Part shown: piece after piece, positions 46,175-57,779 of the stretch | Numbering within the stretch: position 1 is the stretch's first letter | How the letters are laid out: the number at the start of each line of letters is the position of its first letter | NCBI GenBank assembly: GCA_012934845.2 | Contig: WNNJ02002689.1 | Location: 62,001 to 126,000 of the forward strand | Length of the DNA stretch: 64,000 nucleotides | From: Pomphorhynchus laevis | Lineage: Eukaryota > Acanthocephala > Palaeacanthocephala > Echinorhynchida > Pomphorhynchidae | Reading direction: 5' to 3' | Position numbers and translations under genes: made by a program | Notes under the pieces: model-generated | The model's input: only the letters and a program-made list of their open reading frames with translations | What the model was told of the DNA's origin: nothing | Databases searched by the model: none

Positions 46175-47228
46175 ATGGAATTAAATCGTGAACATTTTCG
46201 TGCGATTATTTTTTACAACTTTCGACGTGGATTAACTCAGCAGCAGTGCATGAATGAACTTAATTCAACTTTTGGCGATGAAGCTACAACAAGGACCAGT
46301 GTTTATCGATGGTATAGTGAATTCAATCGTGGTCGGAGTTCACTCCAAGACGAATTTCGTGAAGGTCGTCCAAAATCAGTTGTTGTTCCGAAAAACATTG
46401 ATGTTGTGCGCGAACTGATATTGCAAGATGATCATGTGGCCTATCGTGAGATAGAGACAACCTTAGGCATTAGTGGGACCAGCATACACTCAATATTGCA
46501 TGAACATTTAACTGTCAAAAAAATCTTTTCGCGTTGGATCCCACACAATCTGTCAATCGCTCAAAAAAAGGCACGTGTCAATTGGTCGAAAGGAATGCTC
46601 GAAAAATACGATCGCGGTGCTTCAAAACACGTCTATGACATCGTGACAGGTGATGAATCGTGGATTTACGCGTATGAGCCCGAAAGTAAACAGCAGTCGA
46701 CTGTATGGGTGTTTCAAGATGAGCCAAATCCAACAAAAGTTGTTCGCGCACGAAGCACTTCCAAGCAAATTGTCGCATGCTTTTTCGGAAAAACTGGACA
46801 TGTCGCAACCGTACCACTAGAACAACGCAGAACAGTCAATTCTGAATGGTACACACCAATCTGTTTGCCAGTTGTCCTCCAAGAAATCAGGAAAATCAAC
46901 CGCAGAAAAGAGTCACTCTACACCACGACATTGCGAGCTCTCACAATTGGCTCAAACAACTGCATTTTTGAGCACACAAAACATCGATTTAATGAGTCAT
47001 CCGCCATACAGTTCTGACCTTTCATCGAATGACTTTTTTTTATTCCCGCACGCAAAAAACAAACTGAGAGATCAACGTTTTTCGACACCTGAAGTAGCGG
47101 TTGCTGCATTCAGAATGCATGTTTTGGAGATACTACCTCAATATGAGTGGAAAAAGTGCTTCGACAATTGGTTCAAACGCATGCAAAAGTGTATAGATCT
47201 TCATGGGGAATATTTTGAAAAACAATAA
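46175..47228 (+). pseudogene. mariner transposase with two frameshifts
   Basis: Cut-and-paste DNA transposase. ATG 46175 starts the N-terminal DNA-binding half with helix-turn-helix features (RRGLTQQQCMNELNSTFGDE, SVYRWYSEFNRG, RSLQDEFREGRP). The mariner landmarks follow: WIPHNLS and VTGDESWIYAYEPESK, where the first catalytic Asp is codon 46652. One indel near 46905-46918 shifts into the frame reading LHHDIASSHNW, with the second Asp at 46927. A missing T near 46965 shifts again into YSSDLSSNDFFLFP, with the third Asp at 47031. The spacing from Asp 2 to Asp 3 is 34 residues (D34D). The end RMQKCIDLHGEYFEKQ is typical. Total length about 350 codons, normal for mariner. Catalytic residues are intact; only the frame is broken. 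Confidence 0.95.
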
Positions 47229-47265
47229 TGTGATTTTCGATGATTAATATTTGTTTTTGTTCTCT

Positions 47266-47293
47266 AATCCCGAAATATAAAAGGCAACCCTCG
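47266..47293 (-). repeat. mariner right TIR
   Basis: 28 bp, an exact inverted match to 46001-46028, followed by TA. Confidence 0.9.
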
Positions 47294-47295
47294 TA

Positions 47296-48440
47296 CGTCT
47301 TGAGCTCGAATCCGATCACCATCAGTGTACGGAGTAAGCAGATAATAAGGGTCGAAACTTGAAATGTAGGTCTGGGTCAGCAGCTGATGAGACCCATCCA
47401 GATTGATTAGTAGCGTTCTGTTGTATCAAGCAAAGGAACAAAACCTATGAGGATAATATCGTGCCACAATCAGAGAAAAGGAAAAAAGTTCAATAAAAAA
47501 AATCATTCAAAAAATGATCGACATACGCACAAGTAAACGAAGTTTATTGTTGGTCAATTTGATTTTGTAGTTTTAATATAAAATAAAATTTTTAATAAAA
47601 TAATCTAAACATTTTTTATAATAAAATCAATCTAAAAAGCGGGCTCGAGTTATCGTCGGCTGCCTATCTAAAAAAGTGGGCTCGAGTTATCGTCAGCTAC
47701 CTCCAGCACGGCCGCTGCACTGCGGCATACAATAAAACAATTGTTTCCAAATTTTAGAATTTGTCAGTAAGCCGTTGAGTCACAATAATATTGTTTTTAG
47801 TGATTTAAATTTAAATTTTTTTTGGATTATAACCATCACTCGGAGCAAATGTTTAACAAATGTCCGAGTTCGTTAATGTTATATGTAAAGCCATATATTA
47901 AAACATATCAAACTTGGCATCCTACTAGTTTATGACAAAATGATATGATCAAGGATGTTTTGTATAATGTGTCCAAGTAAATACGCCAGCACATATGTTA
48001 ATAGGTGCAAGCATGTGCGACTCGTAAAGCATAAATCACATTACTCTCTTGAATTGATACAAATGAGATATGTGCTCTACATCGCGCTTTGGGTGTTGTT
48101 ATAGATCAATGGAGACTAATTAACATCATTAATTAACCTCACTAATGAGACTAATTAAACTAATTAAGTTAATTAGTCGAGATTAATCCAGTAAAATTTT
48201 ATAGTAAGATATTTTCGATTCATTATGTTACAATAAATGTCTAAAATGAAAAAACAAGCGGAAATTAAACTCGCAATTCGTTTAATAAAACGAAATAATT
48301 TTAAAATGTGTTAAGTTAGGGTAGTGATATTGAAATAAACATTATTATTAAGTTACAAGAGCTTAGCCAAAAGCTGTTCTGTCCGTTCAATTGTAATAAT
48401 CTTGGCTAATTCAATTAAAATATGTAAAATTATTAAAATT
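47296..48440. other. spacer with a small GC-rich duplication
   Basis: GGGCTCGAGTTATCGTC plus GGCTGCCT or AGCTACCT occurs twice, near 47641 and 47678, within AT-rich DNA. Nothing else is recognised. Confidence 0.45.
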
Positions 48441-48448
48441 AATATTTT

Positions 48449-48900
48449 CATTCAAATGAAAATAAGCAGAGTTCTTATAAAGATACAATTGCAAAAATAA
48501 TTAATCTAAATAACCATTATTATCAGATAATCTAATTAGATTATAATTAATCTAATTAAATTATTAATATTTTTATTCAAATGAAAATAAGCAGAGTTCT
48601 TAGAAATATGCAACTACAAAAATAATTAATCTAAATAACCATTATTATCAGATAATCTAATTAGATTATAATTAATCTAATTGCACGAATTAGATTAATT
48701 AGATTAATCTAATTAAATTATTAATATTTTTATTCAAATGAAAATAAGCAGAGTTCTTAGAAAGATGCAATTACAAAAATAACCATTAATCTAAATAACC
48801 ATTATTATCAGATAATCTAATTAGATTATAATTAATCTAATTAAATTTATTAATCTAATTAGATAATCTAATTAGATAAATTATTAATCTAAATAACCAT
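48449..48900 (+). repeat. three tandem units of about 115-160 bp
   Basis: Each unit contains CAAATGAAAATAAGCAGAG, an ATTAATCTAAATAACCATTA segment and palindromic TCTAATTAGATTA runs. Units start near 48449, 48567 and 48727 and differ mainly in the length of the TCTAATTA run. Confidence 0.8.
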
Positions 48901-50180
48901 TAACTGATAACTGATTAACTGAAATAAGTTTAATAAGCAACTAACAGATAAATCGTTAGATTTATAGCAATTACCAACAAATATGAAAACATCAATTAAC
49001 CTCATTATGGTTCATTATCTTACGACTTATTATGTTGATGAGTCGTAACATAAGCAACATAGTTCAAAATGAAGTTCAATGTTCTAATTGACTTGTGCTT
49101 TGAATTTTCAAGACTTGTCAAATTATCCGACGATACAGAATAATTTACTGGTATTGATCAACAAAGTATCTGATATATAAGGATAACAGACAAAGGACAA
49201 TTGCGGCGTAATTAGAAATATGTCTCAATGTTATTCATCACGATGCCGCAATGTAAGTGAAAATATTTGCAAATGGAGGACGACTTACGCTGAGAAATCG
49301 TAAGATAGTTCTTCATGAAGTTCAATGCTTTAATAACAAGTGGCTTGCTTTGACTAAAATCTGGGTATATGATAATCCCTCCGACGATTTTCTATGAAAT
49401 ATTTTCTTTGTGGGTTCTGTGCTGCATCTCTTCGCAAAAGGTTGAAAAGTTTAAATTACATCAACTTACGAGTTATCACCCAAATCCAAAAATCACTTTG
49501 CAGTCTTCAAAGTGAGTGCGTTGCACGTCTACTATAAGTACTAGTTGCTTATCACATCCAAACAACACCAAAGGAATTCAATTCACATATAATAGCCACA
49601 ATCAAATAAAGCAATCAAGTAAAGTTAAACTAAAAATACAACTTGTGATGTGGATAAAAGTTAGTGTGAGCATTTGCAGTTGTTGGAGCTAAGAGAGAGA
49701 TATCTACGAAGCATCATTCTTAACTTTATATCCACGATAATGTTAACGATGCATTTCCTTCAATTACAATAAAAAGTCATTAATTAGTTAAATTTAAGTC
49801 AGCCAGCTCTACAATCTGGCATATCAGGAGAACGTGTAAGGAATGAAGTATGTCTTCCGACACAGCGCATTTATACTCACTCTGAATTACACCGTTCAGA
49901 AGCTGTTATTTGTTTTAGTTTACTGTTTAACCGTATAGTTTCTGGTATAAAGATAATTTCCTTATTTTATAAGTTAAAGCACTTGAAAATACCGATACAC
50001 GGCCCAGATTATAATAGGCTTATAACCTGGCTTATAATTTCTCAACAGAATTATGATTAAGGACACACTTCCAGAATTCATTTCGTTTTGCGATAGTCCC
50101 ATCAGGTTATTAAATTTCATAATGTTTATGAACGCTGCATATAAACGAAAAGAAATTTTTGAATGAGCAGATAAATGCTG
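48901..50180. other. spacer
   Basis: AT-rich, no gene or named repeat seen. Confidence 0.35.
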
Positions 50181-50189
50181 ATGAGATAA

Positions 50190-50335
50190 ATGCTGATAAC
50201 TTGATTTAAATTATGGAAAATCTAAAAGCAATTATTTATTTTAGTATTTAATTATTAAATTTTGATTTAGCATTATTATGTTTTGTTTATTTTATTATTA
50301 TATAACAATACGTAGACTCAGATAGCTGATTTAAT
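50190..50335 (+). repeat. repeat family C fragment
   Basis: Matches 40610-40755: ATTAAATTTTGATTTAGCAT through CAATACGTAGACTCAG and AGCTGATTTAATTA. Confidence 0.65.
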
Positions 50336-50339
50336 TATA

Positions 50340-51275
50340 CAAAACTCTACTATGTCCCCGCAACCTACCTACCTGAGTAGTGATTACATCGGTGCGATAA
50401 CCCACCGCATCACCACACCATTCGACATGTGCCATAGACAAAGCATTTCCAAAGCTATAAAGCTCTCATGCACCGATAATATTCCAATGCAACTTAGACG
50501 TACATGATAATCAATACCACCTAAGTCAATACAGAGCATCGAATTCCGCCTAAGAATAGACTCCAAGTCTAATAGTTCTCGGTTAGTGACGGGAAACAAG
50601 CCTAAATGCAATATTCCAAGTGTGGCCCGACGATGGATGTGAATAACCTCTTGATTATTTGATAGCTTAACCTGAGGAATGCGCTTTTTATTTAATATAA
50701 TAGCCGAGTATCTTTACCTAGAGTGAAGTCGGTGATCAACTTTGTTTTCAAGGAATGATGGACAATAATACCTAAATCTTTATGTTGAGATACTCCTCTA
50801 AGACAATATCTCCAGTATAGTACCTAAGAGCTTCAGACGGGCGACTTAATTACATGAGGACACATTTTTCAACATTTAACCGTAATCCAGTAGATTTGCC
50901 CCAATTAGTTAGAGGGTTCAGATCATTTTGTAAAGTTACTCGATCAGTAGGACTTCTAATGATCGACCAAATCTTTAGATCGTCTGCAAAAGCTAGCTGA
51001 GATCATGCTAAGCTGAGTAGCAAATCATTCATGAAGACTATATAGAGCGGTGGGCCGAAGACTGATCCTTGCTGCACTACAAAATTAACATTCAACGAGT
51101 CAGAAAGTACACCTCCTACACAAACTCCGAAAGGCCTATTCGATAGAAATTACTTGACTCACTCGCAAATATATGAATGGAGTCCATAGTGATACAGTGA
51201 GGAGACTATGCCATCATGTTGAACCCTATCAAAGGCTTTCGAAAAGTCAAGAAGACTGCATATGCAGATGATTAT
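50340..51275 (-). mobile_element. CR1-like LINE RT relic
   Basis: Minus-strand fragments in order from 51265 downward: FSKAFDRVQHDGIVS, SNRPFGVCVGG, VVQQGSVFGPPLYIVFMNDLL, AFADDLKIW, NDLNPLTNWGKSTGLRLNVEKC. These are the RT palm blocks, including the Asp of FSKAFD and the FADD box, broken by several stops. The lower part (50380-50610) is the likely thumb and C-terminal region. Both ends are missing. Residue style is like the relic at 6.3-8.1 kb. Confidence 0.7.
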
Positions 51276-52465
51276 AAAATATGGAAAGCGATTAGATAAG
51301 GATTGAATTTGGTAAGCTTATAATCAGACATATTAGGCTTGCGCTAATGGACTTAATGCATAAAAATGTTTTGTACGCTTATAATAAGACATAAGTCTTT
51401 AAATAGTATTTCAATGGAAACTTTGTAGAGGTAATCGATCATGTTATGGATCTAGATGTGAAGATATCTGACGATTTATCTACCAGATTAAATCTTGAAT
51501 ATGTATGAAAAACAATGCGTATGGCAGGCCTCCTTTGTCGCCTCTGAGATTATCTGAGGATTTATCGATCCTATGATCTGATTTAATCTGAGATGATCTG
51601 ATGATTTGAGGATTCTCGATCTGATATGGTATCTGATGATTTATCTACCAGATTACATCTTGATTATGTGTATGAGAAGGTAATGTGTGTGATAAGCTTC
51701 CTTCGTTGCAAGTTTCTCGATATTAGGATCCGAGGTCGCTTAATATCCTTTTTCGTGCATTTGTTTAAATTCACTTAATGTACGCTTCGTAATGCATATA
51801 TACTTGTACTTTAAGCGAACGAAATAAATTGAAAAATGTAATGCACCCGGACACAAAGCTCGTATATCCATCTATATAATTGAGCTACAATAATATATTG
51901 TGTTCATCAAATTTAAATTCGTTAGGGATTCTTTGCAATATCGCTGATTTAAGATTGACTTGACATATCCTCAACAACCGGAGGCACATATTGTATGGTT
52001 TGTTAGATCTTGGACAACGCTTAACTTACTTAGTAATTCATTTGTCTATGTTATCACGGAGTGACTTACACCAGAATTGTAATTTCGACAACGCATATTT
52101 AACAATATGTGATGATAGATAGCATAAAAATTCGGATCAAAGATAGATTAAAATTCAAAATTGGTTTACTGGATGCAAAGTGTAATTTATAAAACATTTT
52201 TAATTTATTACTATTTAATGATTTTGAGCGTTGAGTGACTTTATGTGATACAACTATGAGCGTTGCTCATGATATTGTCAATCCAAGGCACAACACAATG
52301 TCCACATTTTTTAAAGAGTTACATATCATAAAAAAGAAATACATGAAGATGTATGTAGAAAATCAATTCAATAAAAATATTCATTATTAAATGAATGAAT
52401 TCGCAAATTTTATGCGATTTCTAACATCTCAGTTAACGCTTTCTAGACTGACTTACCTTAAAAAA
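51276..52465. other. spacer with a tandem duplication of about 165 bp
   Basis: 51467-51545 recurs, diverged, at 51631-51712 (TATCTGAYGATTTATCTACC at both starts). Otherwise nothing is recognised. Confidence 0.5.
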
Positions 52466-52488
52466 AGATTTATTTTAACGTGGCAAAT

Positions 52489-52504
52489 GCGTGCCAGCGC
52501 ACGC
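52489..52504 (-). other. 3' UTR stem-loop of LINE B1
   Basis: Sense strand GCGTGC-GCTG-GCACGC forms a 6-bp stem with a 4-nt loop just before the conserved 3' terminus. B3 keeps five of the six pairs with a different loop (GCCA). Such hairpins can be the RT recognition site in some LINEs. Confidence 0.55.
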
Positions 52505-55396
52505 TTACATAACCACAACAAAACAAGACTGTGAATCAGGTGTCGAGAAGGTGTGAACGGAGGAGGTGTTTGAATGTGATAAAGGAGGGGCGCGGCGGAC
52601 GTCGAGAGGGAGTTGATTCCAGGCGAGTGAGGCGGCGACGAGGAAGGATCGGAGACCGTAGTTGTTGGAGTAATTAGGAACGTGGAGTAAGAGGGTATGA
52701 TAGGAACGAAGCGATAGCGAGGTGGGGCGAGTATCGTCTAAGAAAGGAAGGTTGATGAACGATGGGGAGTCGACAGCGATGAGACGAAAAGTTACTAGGA
52801 GAAGGCGGAGTTTGATGCGGATGTAGATGGTGGGCCAGGAGAGTTGGACAAAATATGTGGATGTGTGGTCGAAGCGACGGAGACGAAAGAGCACTCGAAC
52901 GGCGGTGTTGATTATTTGTTGTAGGGGTAGGATGATGGATTTTGGAGAATTGGCGAAAAGGCTTAGGCAGTAATCGATTTTAGGGAAAAGAAGCGATGAA
53001 AGAAGAGACATACAAGAACGAAAGTCGATAAGGGGGCGGATACGGCGGATGTCACGGAGAATTAAGTTAGATGAGCGGACCTTGTCACGGACGAAGGGTT
53101 TAAGGGAAATGTGATCATCGAAATGGAAGCCTAAGAAAGTGAGATTGTAGACTATGGGGATGATCGATGAGGCAAAATATACAGTGGGAGAAGATATGTG
53201 TGGTTTACGGGGGAGGATCCACATTATTTTGGACTTTTCGGGGTTTAGAACGAGATGGAGATTGGAGAGACGTTTGTGGATAGAAGAAAGACAGTTGGAG
53301 GCAGAAATGCCGATATCGTGTATGCGATGTGCGGGTGCATGAGCATAGATTATAATGTCATCGGCGTATTGCATGACCTTAAAGGAGTAAGGTTTGATAA
53401 ACGGAGATAGATCGCCAAGCAGAAGAGAGAAAAGCAGGGGACCTAGGACTGAACCTTGTGGGACCCCGCAAAAAATAGGGATGGGAGGGGAGGATGATGA
53501 ATTAGAACAGACGCGAAAGGAACGGTCAGATAGATATGAGGCGAACCATGCTACGGAGGAGGAAGAAAAGCCGTAATCATAACGAAGGCGAGAAAGGAGG
53601 ACGGAGTGGACGACAATGTCGAATGCGGAGGAGAGGTCGAGGGAGATGAGAACACTATATGGAGCCATGTCTCGAGAAATGAGTAAGTAGTTGTACACTT
53701 TTATGCATGCGGTTTCTGTCGAGTGATTAGAGCGGAAAGCGGATTGGAAAGGAGGGTACAGATTGGATGAGGAGAGATAAGCGTTGATCTGTATTAATAT
53801 GATGCGTATTACGAGCTTAGAAAGAGTAGGGAGTAGTGAAATGGGGCGATAGCTAGAAGGAAGGGAGGGTCGAGCGATTGTTTCTTAAGGAGGAGATGAA
53901 CGATTGCGGATTTCCAGTGTGAAGGGAAGATACGACTGCGGATGGACGAGTTAAACAAGGTTGTGAGAAATGGGTATATCGATGAGCATATAGATTTTAA
54001 TATGTGAGTAGGCAGGGGATTGGCAGGTGAGATTTTGTTCGGCAAGGTCATGAGGACAGATGATACTTCTGTAGGTGATACAGGGAGAAGATGAAAGAGT
54101 TCCGGAAGGATGAGATTAGACTGGGCAGAGTGGGGTAGGATGGGGACCGGGGTGTGAGAGAGCAACGTGGATACTTTAGTCTGGAGAAATGACGAATAAT
54201 CATTGGCATTGATGTTGCACGGCGAAGAGGAGCGAGCAAGGATTGAGTTAAAAGTATGCCAGAGAGTCTTAGAGTTGAATGAAGTGATGATTTTATGCTG
54301 CCAGAAGGAGTTGCATTTGGTACGTAGTAGGTTGAGATGAGACCTGCGAAGAGCAAGATAGGAATCACGGAAAGACGGAGTGATCTAGCGGAAATCACGT
54401 CTGAGAGAGCGGTGATAGACTCGAAAAGCATGGCGGAGTCGACGCTTTGATAGTAGGCATTTGATGTTAAACCATGGGGCACGGTGCGTGCAAGCCACGG
54501 TGTGTGTGAGATTTGAAGGGCAAGAGAATATCGAGAGTGGATGTGAGTTCAGAGTCGAAAAGAAATGCGATATCGTGAGGAGATGAATATGTTATTGTGG
54601 GTAATGATAGAGATGATTTGAGTAAGGCAGAGCGGAGAAGGGATAGGTCAAGATTTCTCCAAGGGCGACGTAGGATTGTAGGTGTGTGAGGAGGGGTGTG
54701 GTTGTGAGTGAGATCAAGGGTGATAAGAAAGTGATCGGATAGACCAGGATCAGAGATGGACAGTGAGGTGTAGGCAGCAAAATGATCGAGGACAGCGATG
54801 ATGTCGAGTGCCCCATCAAGTATATGTGTGGGGGCAGTGGAGATTAGTTTGTAATTGTAGTTGGATAGAATGTTGATGAACCGGATGGAATCCGTGGAAG
54901 AGGGGCGGTCTAGGCGGATATTGAAGTCGCCTAGAACGATTGAAGGGATTGAGGACAAAGAACAATGAGAAAGGAGGTCAGCGAGTTCGGTAAAAAATGA
55001 GGCAGTAGGAGCTGATGAACCAGGACGGTATACAATGGCGAGATCTAGAGTGATCGGGTTAGAATAACGACAAGTGAGCAATTCAAAAGAGCAAGGACTG
55101 AAAGGGGGATTGATTTTGCGAAGAGACGCGGGTTGACGCGCGAATGCGACGATGTCGCCATGATTAGAGAAATTAGAAGGGCATGAGCTGATGGGGCGGG
55201 CGGATTCGACTAGGGAGCAACCGGTAGAGAGCAGACGGCGAATGGAAAGGTCGTCGGAATCTGAGTGCCAGGATTCGATGAGGCAGAAGAGATCGATGGA
55301 TTGCTTGGTGAATAGGTTGAGGATAAGATTGGATTTATTGAGAATAGATCTAGTGTTGAGGAGACCGAGGCGGAAACCGTGTGTTGTTGCGAGAGT
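52505..55396 (-). pseudogene. LINE B1 ORF2, endonuclease and RT
   Basis: The frame opens right after the ORF1 TAG with THGFRLGLLNTRSILNKSN, without an ATG. Endonuclease landmarks run down to 54490: LFCLIESWHSDSDDLSIRRL, AIVYRPGSSAPTASFF, IPSIVLGDFNIRLD and DPGLSDHFLITLDL. A frameshift near 54490, a TAG near 54386 and another frameshift near 53860 break it. RT (53698-52505) has LISLDLSSAFDIVVHSVLL, CGVPQGSVLGPLL and KVMQYADDIIIY. The C-terminus contains YGLRSFLVAASLAWNQLPLD. About 960 codons in all. Inactive, but most of the RT is one clean frame. Confidence 0.85.
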
Positions 55397-56377
55397 CTAG
55401 TGGAGACGAGACATAGGAGAGATGGAGCGCCATCGAATTTTTGGACGGGTGTGGGCAACTTGAAAATTTCCGTCTATGTTTCGGATGGAGAGTGATGTTT
55501 CGCCGTTTTCCTCGCGACGGCGTTTTTCGATGCGGGCTGAAGAGATTTGAGCGATTTCAGAAGGGGCGCGATCGGGGAAAATTCGAGTGGTTGAAGATGA
55601 CATGAGTTTGAATCGTTGAGAGAGGACAGAAGACGCGTGAGAGCGATGCTTGAAAACAATTTTTAGGAGAGGGGGCTGGGAAGGATTAGATTGAGAAGAT
55701 TTGTTTAGACGGATGAATGCGAAAGGAGAAATTTCCTTGAAAAAGGATGGTTTATCCGCAGGGACAATAGACGAGAGGATGGATCTGAAGGCGGAAACAT
55801 CGTGGTCTAGACGTGTTTGTGGAGATAAGGAGTTAGAAGGCGTGATATTAGTGACAATGACGCAACGATCGCGAGAAGCAAAGCGCTTCCGTAAAGGAGG
55901 ACGACTGACGTGAGTAGGTGAGATCACGATAGAAGAGCTGGCAGTTGATGATTTGGAGGGATTTGGTTTGACGACGGGAGACATAGAGGATAATGATAAT
56001 AAAGAGGGTGGCAAGCGATGTGAGGAAAGATTATGAGTGGAAGGATAGTGGAGGTTGGTGGAGTTGATTTTGATTGATGGATGCAAGGTATTGAGAAACG
56101 AGACGGGAAGGACGGGACGTGGGGTGTCGCGGAGTGAAAATACATTAGTTGTAACAATTTGCGGCTCTATCACTGTCTCGGTAGATTTATCATAAACTTG
56201 AGAAAATCCATCTTGCTGCGATACAATTTGCGGCTCCTTCACTGTATCAGTAGATTTATCAGAAATTTGAGAAATTCGATCATGCTGCGATGCCATTTCC
56301 AATTGCTCGTGCTTGTTATAAAATGTCGTGCTTGTTATAAAACGTATATTCGGCAATACACACATTCGGCAATACAC
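55397..56377 (-). CDS. LINE B1 ORF1 protein (intact frame)
   Basis: A 326-codon open frame ending in TAG. Near the N-terminus a 23-residue unit occurs twice (ISQISDKSTDTVKEPQIVS and FSQVYDKSTETVIEPQIVT, 56160-56300). The middle is Ser/Pro-rich. The C-terminal third (CVIVTNITPSNSLSPQTRLD, then LLKIVFKHRSHASSVLSQRF, TRIFPDRAPSEIAQISSARI and RRREENGETSLSIRN) follows the pattern of LINE ORF1 nucleic-acid-binding C-terminal domains (D..p.e...R.E...R...GE..l.I). ORF1p normally coats the LINE RNA. The same frame continues into ORF2 after the TAG. The true start may be the internal ATG before ASQHDRISQ. Confidence 0.75.
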   Translation of the reverse strand: MYCRMCVLPNIRFITSTTFYNKHEQLEMASQHDRISQISDKSTDTVKEPQIVSQQDGFSQVYDKSTETVIEPQIVTTNVFSLRDTPRPVLPVSFLNTLHPSIKINSTNLHYPSTHNLSSHRLPPSLLSLSSMSPVVKPNPSKSSTASSSIVISPTHVSRPPLRKRFASRDRCVIVTNITPSNSLSPQTRLDHDVSAFRSILSSIVPADKPSFFKEISPFAFIRLNKSSQSNPSQPPLLKIVFKHRSHASSVLSQRFKLMSSSTTRIFPDRAPSEIAQISSARIEKRRREENGETSLSIRNIDGNFQVAHTRPKIRWRSISPMSRLH

Positions 56378-56400
56378 ACATCGTCGACATTTGTTTTCTA

Positions 56401-56564
56401 TTGCTGCAAAAATAGTTATTTCTTTGAACTAAAGCAGCTAAAAAATTATGTTTAAATCATTATTCCCAGTGACTTAAATAACATGGTTCACATCAATATT
56501 AACTTAGACGGATTATGTATATTGACTTAAAGTTTGTGCTAGTAACTGGCAATTTTTACTTGTG
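56401..56564. other. boundary region
   Basis: Between LINE B1 and the next LINE fragment; nothing recognised. Confidence 0.3.
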
Positions 56565-57775
56565 GAAGTTCTTTCAACTGTTCTCCCAACAGAAATATCA
56601 GTCGATTGGGAAGAAACAACATCATCTTGATCGTAAATTTAAACTAATCACCGAGTCCAAACAGTCTCATCCGAATTAAACATTAGGTTGATTCAGTAAA
56701 GCAAGTTCTTTCAACTGTTCTCCCAACAGAAATATCAGTCAAACAAAATAGACAGGTAATACACCTCTTTCGCATAGGGAAGAAACAATATGGTACCAAA
56801 CGAAGGCTTTTGACAATTGTTGTTGATATCCCCGAGACTAGTAAGCAAATCATCAAGAATTCCTTTAAGTTAAGGAACTCCAGTATCAGACTTCTACCTG
56901 ACCTCAGCACTAAAGATAGAAACTGATTGAAATCTGCAAGGAACGAGCTTCAACAAAGAATTCAAAACGGTGAAAAAAATCTAATTGTGAAAAATTTTCA
57001 AATTGTGCGGCGAAGGGTAAATACGCGATTCAGCCTCGGAATCCGTCTAACCGCTCCATCGATACGCTCTGCCGCACAGATTCGTGCATTCAACACGTAA
57101 ACATCAATCCCATTTCAACACCAACAGCGACACTTCACTACTGCCGTTACTCTCAAAATAATATTTCCGTCATGTACTCTAACTGTTTAAGCACTACAAC
57201 AAATTTGACGAAATATTGTGTCTCGTTAATTCAAGGAACCCAAACATCATTGCATTGATGTTTGGGTTCGCACCCTAAACAAAAGGGGATGAGAGTTTGG
57301 CTCTCTCACCCCCTATTGGTCACAGTGATCATTGTGTCATTAGGCTGACGCTTTCTGTCAATCTTTTTAAAACAGCCCCCTCGGCAAAACCCGAATTGAA
57401 TCCCTTCAAAGCGAATTTCGCAAGTATGACGCAAGCTATTCGAAACATTCAATGGCCTAATCCATATGTAATTGGCATAGATCAGTGCTGGGAAAATTTC
57501 AAATCTACCTTGATCAATGCTCTAAATTACTTCTTCCCTTTAAAACGTCAGCGCACATCCCACAAATCTCCCATTTGGTTTAACTCGCAGATTAAACAAA
57601 TGATTAAGACAAGAGACAAAATTTACAAAAAATTCAAAGAAGGGAATTGTTCTTGGACCGATTACAAGGAATTACGAAATCAAGTAATGGCACTCAAACG
57701 TCAGAAACGCAGGTGTTTCGTTTCCAATCTTTGTCGATCATCAAAAAAATATCCCAGTAAATTGTTCTAATACAA
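56565..57775 (+). mobile_element. CR1-like LINE remnants (ORF1 piece and endonuclease-RT linker)
   Basis: Plus-strand. A 36-bp duplication (56569-56604 and 56705-56740) starts it. Then come IHLFRIGKKQYGTKRRLLTI, KNSFKLRNSSIRLLPDLSTK and NELQQRIQNGEKNLIVKNFQ (about 56750-57010), the ORF1 C-terminal pattern. After a gap with a perfect hairpin (57237-57268), 57297-57770 is an open frame: GHSDHCVIRLTLSV near the endonuclease end, then a basic linker (KSPIWFNSQIKQMIKTRDKI) of the kind that precedes LINE RTs. RT blocks are absent. Confidence 0.65.
57237..57268. repeat. perfect 13-bp hairpin
   Basis: Arms 57237-57249 and 57256-57268 around the loop TTGCAT. Confidence 0.85.
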
Positions 57776-57779
57776 ACCA

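Larger units (their letters stand above)
46001..47293 (+). mobile_element. mariner transposon, complete, with perfect TIRs
   Basis: A 1293-bp element with exact 28-bp terminal inverted repeats (46001-46028 and 47266-47293) starting CGAGGGTTGCC, flanked by TA duplications at 45999-46000 and 47294-47295. Size, TIR length, TA target and the D34D transposase all fit mariner. Perfect TIRs imply either recent insertion or mobilisation in trans. Confidence 0.95.
52468..56400 (-). mobile_element. LINE family B, copy B1 (nearly complete)
   Basis: A minus-strand LINE whose sense strand is strongly pyrimidine-rich. It has ORF1 at 56377-55397, ORF2 in the same frame after one TAG, and a short 3' UTR ending with a small stem-loop and GCATTTGCCACGTTAAAATA. 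The 3' end recurs at 62.1 kb and alone at 20.03 kb. The style of the endonuclease (VLGDFNIRLDRPSS) and RT (FCGVPQGSVLGPLLFSLLLGD) fits the CR1/L2 group. The 5' end and any target duplication were not resolved. Confidence 0.85.

Noticed and set aside
53154-55913. Plus-strand ORFs rich in Arg and Glu opposite LINE B1
   Set aside because: The LINE B sense strand is pyrimidine-rich, so its complement is purine-rich and poor in stops; these are shadows.
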